Below, piece by piece: positions 52,879 to 63,843 of a stretch of DNA of 64,000 nt (position 1 is its first letter; each line of letters begins with the position of its first letter). The stretch is taken from contig CM028931.1 in NCBI GenBank assembly GCA_016801845.1, positions 13,091,555-13,155,554 of the forward strand, written 5' to 3'. Source of the DNA: Polydactylus sextarius (Eukaryota > Chordata > Actinopteri > Polynemidae). A program made the position numbers and the translations under genes. The notes under the pieces are model-generated. The model searched no databases. It had not been told where the DNA came from and saw only the letters and a program-made list of their open reading frames with translations.

Positions 52879-54280
52879 TGTAGCAAACACAAAGGCTGAC
52901 ATGGCTTAATTTGGTCAATTTCTCCGCTGAGGTAGTAACTCCTCTGAACTGCAATGGACAAATAAAACACATTCCTCCTCTGGACAGATGAAGGTAAACC
53001 GAATTTTCACAAGGTGAACTCATCTCAGCTTCAGCATGGGATTTTGTTCTTATCAGTGCACCAGCCAACTGCATGTTCACATATGTGATTTGAGCTTTGG
53101 GGGGCTTCGAAAAACTTCTACTAGGTGTGTGTTTCCTTGATGTCACTAAGAGAAAGAATCTGAAGTTGTTAGAGTTACTCTGCCGCTGTTGCAGGACCAC
53201 CCTCTCTCTGTACACCCCACCCACAGGGAAATCACAGGCCCAGTGAACCAGGGAACTCTCTATGCTTCAGTCCACAGCAGCCTCGTATACTTCTAGCCAG
53301 CTCAGCAGGTTCATTACTTCGACAAGGGTATCCACAAAAGCTGGACCCACATCACAGTACACACAGTTGCAACGCAGCCTTTAGCTCTCAACACATTACT
53401 ATAATGTTGAAAAAGCCCTTTCACATGTTAGCAGCACTTGGCAAGGAGAAAGATTTCTGACATCAAACATGTTCACCAAACATAATAAAGCTGAAAAATG
53501 TATTATATTTATGTATCACTTATATAACTCAAGACGCAATGAGATAATTGGTATTTGAATAATAAAGACTGTTCATTATAAATAATAATCATAATAATAA
53601 TTCAAAAACCTACAGTATAAATCCTGAGCCTCCAGGATTTAAGAGCTGTGAAGCACTGCAGTAACATTTTCCATATCTGATATATAAAACACTGCAAATC
53701 AGCTGCAAATTACCAGCAGTTTGTCATTTACTATCATTAGTGGCCAACTTTACAGCTGATACCAATAAATAAAAATCCAATTTGAATTCATTACATTCAA
53801 AATAGTTTTGTATTTGCATATATCTGAATACTACTCAGTGATGTCAAGTAAACCACAAATATAATCTTAATGAGAACCATATTTGCCTGGTTTTCTGCAG
53901 AAAAACCTGACAAGTTTACTCTACAGAAAAAGAAATCTCATGATTATAGACTGCTTGTGTAATTAAACTCACTACAGTCCTGTTTATCATGTTGAAAAAC
54001 TGTTATTGGGTATTTTTTCCACAAAATGTTCAGCTGTAATTATATAAGATATGTGCAACTTGAAGGATGATGGAGCCCTCCAGGTTGTGCCTGAACTACG
54101 TTATCATGTGTGGGAGTGAGATGTAGTGAGAGAGTTAGTGCAGATTGATCAATCCTGACAGAGGCGTGTGTTTGTGTATGTGTGTGTGTGTTTGTGTGTG
54201 TCATAGCTGTCATAAAGGCCTCCTATAATTTCTGACTTGGGTCACTGCTGAGTGTATTTAGTGATGGATGTGGGTCTACA

Positions 54281-54283
<3 letters not shown>

Positions 54284-54312
<29 letters not shown>
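54284..54312. repeat. (CT)n microsatellite
   Basis: A (CT)14 tract, with a (TG)n tract 220 bp to the right at 54535-54558. Confidence 0.95.
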
Positions 54313-54318
<6 letters not shown>

Positions 54319-54534
54319 GTGTGTTTGCAAAGCCAAAGCTTCCTCCTTTTGACAGCTCAGTGTCTGATGTAGTTGAAGACACATAAACATCCTGACTGTA
54401 GTCGAGTGATTTGCCAGTGTATTGATTTGATAGTGTGGTTTTGATGTCTTCCTGTTGGTGCGTGTTTCTAAAATGAAGTTCGGGTGCAAAAATCCAACAA
54501 ACCATCTATAAAGTATACACCTCTTTAGGTCAAT

Positions 54535-54558
54535 ATGTGTGTGTGTGTGTGTGTGTGC
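54535..54558. repeat. (TG)n microsatellite
   Basis: A (TG)12 tract. Confidence 0.93.
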
Positions 54559-55524
54559 AATTGAGTGCATGAGCTGGCAGCTGTGTTCTGCGGTATTCTC
54601 CTCATACACAAACAGTCCTTTCAGAGCTTTGGAAAGTTTGGAGTTCTCAGAGTGTTATTGATTACCTCCAACCCAAGTGGGTAACCCCACTGGGCCCTAC
54701 TGACTTCTCAGCTATACAATGAGTGTGTGTATATGAGTGTGTGCATACATGGGCTGTGTGTGATGAAGAGGAGAAACAATACAGACACATATATTATATA
54801 CAAATGATGTAAAACATTAAATTGGGATCATAAAAGAAAAAAAAAATGCTTTGTCGCTGCTTTAAATGTGACACTGTGGGAACAGATATAACATCAGCCC
54901 TATGAGAAATCTAGCTGGTGCACTCCCCCTTACCCAAAAAAAAAAAAAAAAAAAATCAATACTGGTGTTTTTACAGCACAATATTACATCCCACGCTTTT
55001 TGTGTTCCCTATGTGGGGTATTTTTTTTCCTGAGATAAAGAACCATTTTATTCAAAATTTGACTTTTGTATACCATTCAGATTAATTTCCCTCACCTTGC
55101 TGAGGAAAAAGCAGCGAGCAGAAACCTTGACTTACCTCAGTTTTCTGTCTTTCTATACAAACACTTTACATGCTAGGCCTCACTCTATCACCTCCTAGTG
55201 CCATGACTCATGGTAGCCATTTTGTTCCTTTCAAGTGTCTTGGTTTTACATTCACACAGAGTAATTAAGCACATCTAACCAAGGTATAGTCTCTGCCCAT
55301 TTTTATCCTAGTGTCCTCTATTTGCATCTACAGCATTAAAATCAAATATGTAGAGTTAGCACAGACATACTTGGGACATATTTTTGGAATAGCAAAACAA
55401 ACAAGATGGCAAAGAGATCTCTATTACCCCTTGGTCTTTGCCCACTGGATCTGAGTTGACTGTGTCAATAGCACAAGGTTAGAGATAAAGGTTCACAGAC
55501 ACAGAAAGGCTCTGTCTCTCTCTG

Positions 55525-55525
<1 letters not shown>

Positions 55526-55566
<41 letters not shown>
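55526..55566. repeat. (AC)n microsatellite
   Basis: A (CA)20 tract. Confidence 0.95.
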
Positions 55567-55569
<3 letters not shown>

Positions 55570-56134
55570 CGGATGGAAGGAGGATGTGTGTGTCTGCGTG
55601 TCATAGCAAAATAACAAGTGCAGACGAAGGAGACGGATAGACACAGGGAGGACAGATAGCAGCATTAGCCAACCCCATTTCCCACAACCTCTCATCTCAT
55701 CTAACATCCCCTGATGCCGTCTGCCCTGGAGTGAGTGTTAGGGTTATGGGGCTGTATTTTGCCTTTTCATCCTCTTGGCTTACCACTCAGCATATTAGAG
55801 CATCACTTAGTCAGTCAGATTGTTTTTCCTCAAGTACACCGACTAAATTAGTCCCATCAAATGTATTTTTTCTGGCCTTTTCGGTGAGAATTAATCATAA
55901 TAAGACACAAAACCAACCAATTAAAAATGTATTTGCTATTCACATGACCTTTAAGTGGTGGTAAAAGAGGCAAACTAGCTTGTGGTGGTCATGTCATGTC
56001 ACTGATCAGGTCCTATAAAGTTACATGAAAATCATTCGTTGGTGTAATATGTGGAAAAAATCAACTGCAGCCTGGTTTAATCAATGTTAATGTAATTGTA
56101 AAACACATGCATGCAGGCCAGGCTCCAAAGTGCC

Positions 56135-56135
<1 letters not shown>

Positions 56136-56182
<47 letters not shown>
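56136..56182. repeat. (CA)n microsatellite
   Basis: A (CA)23 tract. Confidence 0.95.
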
Positions 56183-56184
<2 letters not shown>

Positions 56185-57335
56185 ACTCAGACAGAGCACC
56201 AACCAGAAGGAAACCACATATCTAACACCTGTCAAGATTTGTGAATTATGGAGGAAATGTGGCAAAAAAGCTGTTTATTTCTGACAAAATATCCACCGAA
56301 TGACACAGCCCACATGCCTGCATTTAGTTGGGAGTCGAAGAGAATCAGATTACAGTTTTTTAAAAATAGTTTTGGAGTGTTAGGATGTTGCGAAACACTT
56401 GGAGGAGACAGAGGAATCGCATTAAAGTACTCACATTAAGAATCATAATGTATTAGATGAGCCATATCCCCTGCTGTTTCCTCCTTCATAAGTGCGAGTT
56501 ATTAAAAAGTACAAGATGTTGAACGTGACAAGTTTTTCTCACGCCAGCATCTTTATATTATCTGCCCCTGATGTCGCATAATAACTAAACCCATCCTTAA
56601 TCTCATTAGGCGATGAGAAAGGTAAATCATGCTGTGCGGTTTTTTTTTTTTTTTTCTTCAAAGGCATCAAGCTTTAACGGTGCCCCCACCGAAATCCGAT
56701 TCCGTTGTTTCCAGAGGAGCCATTTCCCTCATGGGCTGTCAATAACCCTCTACTGACCTTGTGAAAACACATCGACTATTCCCCAAAGTGAGCTTTTGCT
56801 TGGCTGCAACACAGCGCACGTCCGCTCCCGTCTCAAATCCATCCGAGCGGGGAGACAAGCCTAAAGAGCTGGTGTGTGAGAGTGTTAATAGCTATTGGAA
56901 GGTGTCTGTGTGCATGTGTTTCAGCACTCTTCTTTTCTTAACAATACAAATGCGACTTCCCATTAAATCCCATTCAGTTAAAGCGCAATCAAAGGTTTTA
57001 CACGGAGATTGCAGCCAAGATGCGCAAAAAAGAAATCATCTTTCTGCCTCTTATTTATCCCCTCTCGTTATGTTTTCTGTTTTATTTCCCATCACTTTAT
57101 CACAAGTAATAGTTAACTTAAGATATTTATGAGTTAGGGGAGAGGGCTATGTGGTGTGAAGTGATCTGCGGGTGGCTTTAGTGCCAGAGCCCCGGGAGTC
57201 AAGGAGGAAGAGGAGGGGAGAAGCGGGGAAAGCTCATCTGCAAGCTACTGTCTCCACGGTGCAGAGATTCGCCCCAGAGCCACATTACCAAGACTCGGCG
57301 TGGTAACACTGCACCAACAGATGCACCACTCCTCC

Positions 57336-57337
<2 letters not shown>

Positions 57338-57395
<58 letters not shown>
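57338..57395. repeat. (AC)29 microsatellite next to the fibcd1 exon 1 donor
   Basis: Uninterrupted (AC)29, the longest pure CA tract in the window. In transcript sense it is (GU)29, spanning intron positions +11 to +68 after the exon 1 splice donor. Confidence 0.97.
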
Positions 57396-57398
<3 letters not shown>

Positions 57399-57405
57399 AA
57401 CATAC

Positions 57406-57477
57406 CTGGTTTTTATGCCGAGTCCCATCTTCGAGTTCAGAAGAGCTGTTCATGATTCCCCATCGGTCATTTACCAT
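57406..57477 (-). CDS. fibcd1: fibcd1 coding exon 1 (cytoplasmic N-terminus)
   Basis: This exon encodes residues 1-24 of fibrinogen C domain-containing protein 1, a type II membrane receptor that in mammals binds acetylated ligands such as chitin. The visible peptide starts MVNDRWGIMNSSSELEDG and ends HKNQ. The MVNDRW start and the ...LED.. pattern match the known family N-terminus. The ATG has A at -3 and G at +4, a strong start context. The exon ends CAG followed by GTATG (donor at 57405-57404) in phase 0, and joins in frame to exon 2 at 25804. This segment precedes the membrane anchor, so it lies in the cytoplasm. A possible 3' splice site (pyrimidine run, then ACAG at 57510-57507) lies 29 nt upstream of the ATG, so the exon may start at 57506 with a separate non-coding exon further right. 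A (GT)29 tract starts 11 nt into the following intron. Confidence 0.93.
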
Positions 57478-58106
57478 CCTACGGAGAATCTGCGCATCAG
57501 ATCCGCCTGTTAGTTCCAGGCGAGAGAGAAAAAAAATAACCCCACTCTTTTTAAAAGTCTCTATCAGTGATTTAGCCTACTCCATAGGAAAAAATGGGGT
57601 ATTCATGGTTAAAAGAAGAAGAATCAGGGAGACACAACTAATGCTGCGGCTCAGCAACCTCACAACCCGCACAATTTACGCACCGAAAATGGAACTTAAA
57701 TTCCTCCCCGGGAGTCTCCTTGTTACACTGTGGCCGTAATTCCAATTAAAAAAGAATAAAAAGGTGTGTTTACAAGATCCAGGGGTTGTTACCTGACTCA
57801 CAAAAGCATCGCAATTATACTATACTTGACAAAAAAATTAACCCTCAAAAATGATCCGGGTGCAGTCCTTTTACTCCATAAAGAAGAAATTCGACAAAAA
57901 ATCTTCTTCGGCTGAGATTGCAAAGTGCAACCCAAGCCCCCGCTTTTTTTTTTTTTTTTTTACACCCAGGACAGTTTGAGAGAGCAGGGTAGCCCACACT
58001 ATAACTGAACAGGTAAAGACAGAACGGGATAGAGGGGTCGTAGAGCTGCCGCGTCCTCTTTGTTTCTCTTTCTCGTTTATTCGGCGAAAAGCCTCCAAAA
58101 CCGAAC

Positions 58107-58162
<56 letters not shown>

Positions 58163-58540
58163 TAGAGCGAGAGAGAGAGAGAGACGGGAGGGATGGATAG
58201 ATCCTCCAGTGTTTGCGCCACGCCGATATGTCTGGTATTTCACAGAGATGCCTTCGTCAAAGACCGGAATGAGGAGATTAGGGTGCAGCGCAGGGCGCTC
58301 GGTGCCTCCGTCTGTCAATCAGCGCACCCTCCTCTCTCTCTATCTCTCTCTCTGTACGCGCGGCGCGCTCCGAGGCGAGCGTTCCTTCCCTGTGCCCATC
58401 TGCCCTCGACTTCTGAGCCACTGCTCCTCCACTTCCACCGCACCGCGGACCCTCTTGTTTCAACTGCAACCCTATCTAATGTTGAAGCCTACAGACTGTG
58501 TAATGAGTTAATGAAACAGAAACCAAAGGGATGAATCGCC
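57478..58540 (-). promoter_or_regulatory. fibcd1: Probable fibcd1 5' UTR and CpG-rich promoter region
   Basis: The kilobase upstream of the fibcd1 ATG is much richer in CpG than the rest of the window, especially 58200-58480 (CGCGCGGCGCGC-type runs), next to a long (GA)n tract at 58109-58184. Reading leftwards, a pyrimidine tract then ACAG at 57510-57507 could be a 3' splice site, and CAG|GTAACA at 57795-57790 a 5' splice site, giving a short 5' UTR intron (57507-57792). Mammalian FIBCD1 also has a non-coding first exon, which fits, but the exact transcription start cannot be read from sequence alone. A TGACATCA (CRE/ATF-like) site lies at about 58635. Confidence 0.45.
58109..58184. repeat. 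(GA)n tract in the fibcd1 upstream region
   Basis: Nearly continuous GA units with a few interruptions, inside the CpG-rich probable promoter. In transcript orientation it reads (TC)n. Confidence 0.95.
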
Positions 58541-58702
58541 TCAACATTGAAGGTTGCAGCACGTTGCACAGTGTGTATTCCCCCTGAATACCTGACTGAG
58601 TTTAGCAGTTCTCTCCAAGTGTTAATGACTGGGTGTGACATCACCCGGCCCTCCTCATGTGAGTGACAGCCTTTAAAAATAAGGGCTGCTGCTTCCTCTT
58701 CC

Positions 58703-58734
<32 letters not shown>

Positions 58735-60030
58735 CCCTTGTTTGAAGAATTGAAAGCAGAGGAGCCTCACTATTTCTCCACTCACTTATTTCACAGAAAT
58801 CAGATTAGTTATTCCACCTGATTTTCTCAAGTTTACCTGAGACAAGTTCTGAGATCACAAGACTTGATGCAAACTCATGGCCTAAGCACAGTATCACATG
58901 ACTCCATTTTACAAAAAGGAAGCATGAAAAAATGTTTTCCTTTTTGATGGAAAACATTAAAAAGGAAAACGCTTCCTCTGTGTATTAACCCATTGACTGG
59001 TGTAACGGATTATCACAGGAAACTTGAATAAATTCTGAAATGTTTGAACTCCAGGTATAAATTAACCAGCAGGTTCCTAGAGAAATCAATTCTCCATCTT
59101 GGTAGGGTTTCAGTGAGGGCTACTCACATCTGTGGCTTGTGTCACAGCAGCAAAGAACCCCACCACTCCACCTCCACCACCTTCTTTTCTCTTGTACATC
59201 GAATCATTACTGTCAATAAGTGTGGCCCACAAGAGTGATAATGTTTTCACTCAGTCAAGGTGGTTTGATAGACAGATGATTAGAGGTCTAATCATTGGTG
59301 CAGGGGACCAAAGCACAAGTGCGATTACTCATCCCTGTGATGAACCTGCAAAGGGAGGAGTAAGAGATGGGTGTGGAGTGTAAGGAGGGAGAGAGGTGTG
59401 TGTGTGTGTGTGTAAAGGTGGAATTATGCAAAATAGGGTCACTACTATACATTGTGTGTTGTCAGCAGCTCTGACATCCACCAGTGGACTGAAAGTATCT
59501 TGTTAAGGTGGAACAATTTGTCATGAATGATACATTGATTTAGGGACAAAACTAGCAAGGCAAATGTTATGACATGCAGCTTTTAGAACTGAATATTACA
59601 CAGAGTTGTGTCTTGTGTGTGTGTGATCTGCGTCCTGATGACATAAGCAATTTAGAATATTTTGGAGTTAATTGTTGAAATGCAGAATGGTTCATAGAAA
59701 TACAGGTCCCGCCCTCTGTAAAGCAGCAGGATGGGCCAGTCTAATTATATCCCTTTAGGACCATTTCTCATAATAAGACTGATTGTCATCAAATACACTG
59801 CAGTTTTCAGGGAAGTTGTGCTTTTGGCATTTGTGCTTTCCATTGATGTGAGATCTGAGTTACCAAATCAGGCAAATAAGCTTGAAAATGCACTCCATTA
59901 AAATACAGTTTTCCACAGGACATCTGTTGAACTTTTTTACAAATGAAGTTGTTGTCATCAGAGAAAAAATAGTTAACTCCTTCCCACTTCAGGCACTGAT
60001 ATTTTGTCCATAGCAGTAGACTTCTGGATT
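58541..60030. other. Upstream flank without recognisable gene
   Basis: It contains a CTTCCT/TTC repeat (58691-58736), a small hairpin (58931-58958) and a short (GT)n tract (about 59397-59412). No coding sequence or complete transposon was recognised. Confidence 0.6.
58691..58736. repeat. (CTTCCT)n/(TTC)n repeat
   Basis: A pyrimidine-rich simple repeat on the plus strand; it gives a run of Glu codons on the minus strand. Confidence 0.9.
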
Positions 60031-61682
60031 TTTTTCTCCCATAGATCTTTCCGAATTCACTATAACAGTTTCTTCATCTAGACCAACAATTTATCTCTTA
60101 GACCCTGTTGCAACCAGGCTGTTTAAAGAGGTTCTACTGTTAAATGACAGCTTCATCTTGGGTCTGATTAATTTATCTCTAGTAAAAGGCCACATACCAC
60201 AGGCTTTTAAAGCTGCAGTAATCAGACCATTACTTTAAAAACCTACCCTGGATCCAGGTGATCTAGCTAATCATAGACCCATATCAAATCTTCCTTTTAT
60301 GTCCAAAATCCTTGAGAAAGTTGTTGATGCTCAACTCTGTGATTACTTACATGGAAATATTCTGTCTATAGATTTCCAGTCAGGGTTTAGAGCTCATCAT
60401 AGTACAGAAACAGCATTAGTGAAAGTTACTAATGACCTTCTTATGGCCTCTGACAATGGACTTGTCTCTATTCTTGTCCTGCTGGATCTTAGTGCTGCGT
60501 TTGACACAATTGATCCCAAGATCCTATCACAAAGACTGGAACACGTTGTTGGGATTAGAGGCACTGCATTATCTTGGTTTAAATCGTATCTATCAGATAG
60601 ATTCCAGTTTTCATGTAAACAACAGGTCTTCCATAGATACTGCGACTAGTCATGGAGTTCCACAAGGTTCTGTGTTAGGACCAAGCCTTTTTATTTTATA
60701 CATGCTTCCCTTTAGCAATATCATCAGCAAGCACAATACAAACTTTCATTGTTTTACAGATGATACCCAGCTGTACTTATCTATTAAGCCAAATTAAACT
60801 AACCAGGTCATCAAACTTCAGGATTGTCTTAAAGACAAAAAGGCCTGGATGACTCAGAATTTTCTACTTTAGTTTTTTTTTTTTTTTTTACTAAACTCAG
60901 ACAAAACTGAAGTTATGCTTGGCCCTTAACATCTCAGAACATCACTTTCAGATTACATAGCTAATCTGGATGGCATTACGTTGGCCTCCAGTTCTACTGT
61001 GAGGAACCTTGGAGGAATCTTTGTTCAGGACATGTCATTTGTATCACATATTAGACAAATCACTTTGACAGCTTTTTCCCATCTATGTAATATTACAAAC
61101 ATCAGAAACTTCCTGTCTAAAACAGATATTGAAAAGTTAATTCATGCATTTGTTACCTCTAGACTGGACGACTGTAACTTTTTACTATAAGGGTGTTCCA
61201 GTAACTCCATCAAGTACCTTCAGTTAAAATTACCAAAATTAACAAGTACTGACATGAAGTAGGACCAGAGATTATGTTTCTCCTAGACTGGCTGCTCTTT
61301 ATTGGCTTCCTGTAAAATCTAGATTTCAAAATCCTCCTTGCTTGCCTACAAAGCCATTAATGATCAGGCTCGATCATATCTTAAGGAGCTCATAGTTCCT
61401 TGTTACCCTAATAGATGACTTTGGTCACAAACTGTTGGTTTACCTGTGGTCCCATTCTGGTCTCTAAGACCAGAATTGGAGGTAGAGCCTTCAGTTATCA
61501 GGGTCCTCTCCTATGGAACCAGCTCCCAGTTTGGGTCTGGGAGGCAGACACTATTTCTACATTTAAGGTTAGGATAAAAACTTTCCTTTATGATAAAGCT
61601 TATAGTTAAGGATGGTTCAGGTGGGACATGGATGCCTGAACCATCCTTTAGTTAAGATGCTATAGTGTTAGGGTTAGGGTTA
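60031..61682 (+). pseudogene. L2-type LINE, reverse transcriptase and 3' end, inactive
   Basis: Broken pieces of one ORF2 can be followed: NHRPISNLPFMSKILEKVV (about 60272), motif A LLDLSAAFDTID, then after a frameshift near 60610-60650 motif B HGVPQGSVLGPSLFILYM and motif C CFTDDTQLY, then RNLGGIFVQDMSFVSHI, then RTRIGG-type end block GGRAFSYQGPLLWNQLPVWV and FKVRIKTFLYDKAYS. In motif C the alanine usual before DD is threonine. Stop codons occur at about 60235 and after KPN near 60797. The 5' half (endonuclease) is missing. The 3' end carries a 14-bp perfect stem-loop (61608-61648) and ends in a GTTAGGGTTAGGGTTA repeat. Motif wording fits the L2 group common in fish. Confidence 0.85.
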
Positions 61683-61689
61683 CCGATTT

Positions 61690-63735
61690 AGTTGAGTGAA
61701 GTTCAGCAGCAGGACAAAACCCCACAGCCTGCAGAACATGAATCAGAATTTCAGAGGAGGTGGGACCAGACACAGAAGGGATTTTCGAGCCCAGTCAAAC
61801 CACTGCTGAGAGGAAGACCCAAGGACAAAGACCATCAATCAAGTGGTCAAAGTCCCGTGAGAGAAGAGTGTGGGATTTAGTAAATAGCGACCTCTGCAGT
61901 CTCCTGGATCAACTCTAGGGACCAGTGGACAGGAAGCTTGACAAGATGGGAGAACTGATCTACAACTATGGATCTGAGCACTTTGGGACTGTGGAGAGGA
62001 CCTGGAAACCACCTACCATTCAAACCAAATCCAGGAGACAAGAAGAAGTAGACCGGTTTGTCAAGAAGAGAAGGGTGCCAAAGAAACAGTAGCTGAAAGC
62101 AGCAGAGGAGGAGAAGGATGGAATAAACGTGCTGCAGGCTGAGATCAAACATCGTCTTAAACCTTAAGTAGAGCAGAATACCTGAGAAAGAGGCGCAGGA
62201 AAAAGGATCAGGCAAGGTCCAGTTTCTTCAATGACCTATTCAGGTTCATGAAAAATCTGTTCTCTAAGGGAAAAAGTGGCAAGTTGACAACGTGAAAAGA
62301 AGAGCTAGAGGAACACCTGATGGAAGTCCATTCAGACACCCACCTCCTGGACCCGATTGTACTCCCTCCTGACTTGACCCCCTTACCCTCCCCACATCAC
62401 CAGCTAGACACCAGCCCTCCCAAGTGGAGCGAAGTCCTAACAACAGTGTGCCATGCAAGAGCTGCATCATCCCCTGGGCCCAATAGTGTTCCTTACAGGC
62501 TCCACAAGAACACACCAGATGTGCTAAAGGTACTGTGGAAGTTGATGAAGGTGGTGTGGCAGAAACAGAGTATACCCAGAGTATAACGGAGAGCAGGAGG
62601 GGCACCAAGGAAAAGAACTCCTCCATTAATCAGTTTTGTCACATCAGCCTCTTGAACATTGAGGGAAAGATTTTCTTCAGCATACTTGCTTGCAGACTGA
62701 CTTGTTACCTGGAGAATAATGAGTACATAATAATGAGTACATCGACACCACTGTGCAGAAAGCAGGGATATCAGGCTTTTCGGGCTGTCTGGAACAAGCA
62801 AAAATGATATGGCATAAAATTTGGGCTAAAGATGAAAGAAGAAAGATGGGAGAGACCTTCATGTCATGTTTTTAGATCTTGTGAATACCTTCAGATCTGT
62901 CCAACACCTATCAACTGCCTTTACCTACTTTGGCATACTGGAAGTCGTATCCAACCTCGTACAAGCCTAATTTCAAGATTTACAACTCTGCCTGTCATAT
63001 CTGTAGATAGACAGAGTTATATAGGGCATTTATGGATGATCTTACCACTCTCACTAACACCAAGGCCTGCACCAGGCAACTTCTAGGGAAGCTTCTGGAA
63101 ACATCAAATGGGCCCGGATGAAGGTTAATCCCAGCAAGTCCAGGTGGGGAGCCTATACCAACTGTGTCAGAGAAACCCATCAAGAGCATTGGTACGATGC
63201 TTTATCCAGGGACACGTCACAAGTGTAACAGATTAGGGAGGACACCTGGTGGAGTCCCGGGATCCAGCGGTGTCTCAAATTGCCCCCACAGTGTCAACTG
63301 GAAGGAAGTGGTCTTTGGCTGCTAACCCTAACCCTCAAACACCAGGAGATCCTTGGTTGCAGAGGAGGCCTTGAAACTGGGGAGAGCAGACCATCCTGGT
63401 GGAAAGCAACCCATTTACAATGTAGATGGCTGGCATTTGACGAAGGGCGCCGGCAAGAGCAGGCAATGACATGAACCACCGCAGTCGCACATATGAAACA
63501 GGGCCAATGGATGCAGGGGGGAAGAGGTTGAAAAGAGGAGACTCTCGTGGAAGGAACTATGGGGAATGGATGCACATCGAACCAGCTTCCTTATTAGAGC
63601 TGTCTACAATGTCCTCCCACCCACCAATCTCAGCCAATGGTATGGAGAAGACCCCAAGTGCCCACTGTGTCCATCTCCAACCAGCCTGAGACATATCCTG
63701 GTTGGATGCAACCATGATATGCCCCCCTCTTTTTC
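61690..63735 (+). pseudogene. HERO/R2-type non-LTR retrotransposon, 5' and 3' truncated
   Basis: Reading across frameshifts, the plus strand shows ASSPGPNSVPYRLHKN, RHISLLNIEGKIFFSILACR, motif A FLDLVNTFRSVQHLSTAF (about 62868), motif C AFMDDLTTLTNTKA (about 63025) with both aspartates kept, a PTVSEKPIKSIG-type block, and finally RTSFLIRAVYNVLPPTNLS followed by a zinc-knuckle C-x2-C-x7-H-x4-C at 63659-63709 (CPLCPSPTSLRHILVGC). This order, RT then CCHC knuckle, is that of R2/NeSL/HERO elements, in which a restriction-like endonuclease follows. Here sequence similarity stops just after the knuckle, so the endonuclease is lost. Several stops and frameshifts make it inactive. Clade assignment beyond R2-like is tentative. 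Confidence 0.75.
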
Positions 63736-63789
63736 AGGTAATTTTGACTGTAGAGCGGTTGGATTCAGATTCTACACTACTGATGACAA

Positions 63790-63843
63790 CATTATTATTG
63801 TTATCATTGTTATTATTATTATTGTTGCTGTTGTTGTTGTTGT
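63790..63843. repeat. (ATT)n/(GTT)n repeat
   Basis: Simple trinucleotide repeat right of the HERO-like fragment; 63880-64000 is pyrimidine-rich with nothing recognisable. Confidence 0.9.

Larger units (their letters stand above)
25805..57405 (-). other. fibcd1: fibcd1 intron 1 (31.6 kb)
   Basis: The interval lies between the donor after HKNQ and the acceptor before RMSCSY. I found no further fibcd1 coding sequence. It holds the transposable elements and candidate sites listed separately (27.7, 28.6, 30.7-31.5, 34.2, 36.6-36.95, 38.4-38.8 and 46.1-47.9 kb), microsatellites and many poly(T) runs. Repeat-poor stretches with homeodomain-like TAATTA or ATTA clusters occur near 30.0, 31.7, 32.6, 42.3-42.8, 43.5-44.6, 49.5-50.3 and 56.4-56.6 kb. 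They look more constrained than their surroundings, but this is an impression only. Confidence 0.85.

Noticed and set aside
57845..58534. Open frames of 100-157 codons on both strands near the fibcd1 promoter
   Set aside because: They arise from the (GA)n tract and CpG-rich DNA; Ser-Leu repeats are translated microsatellite.
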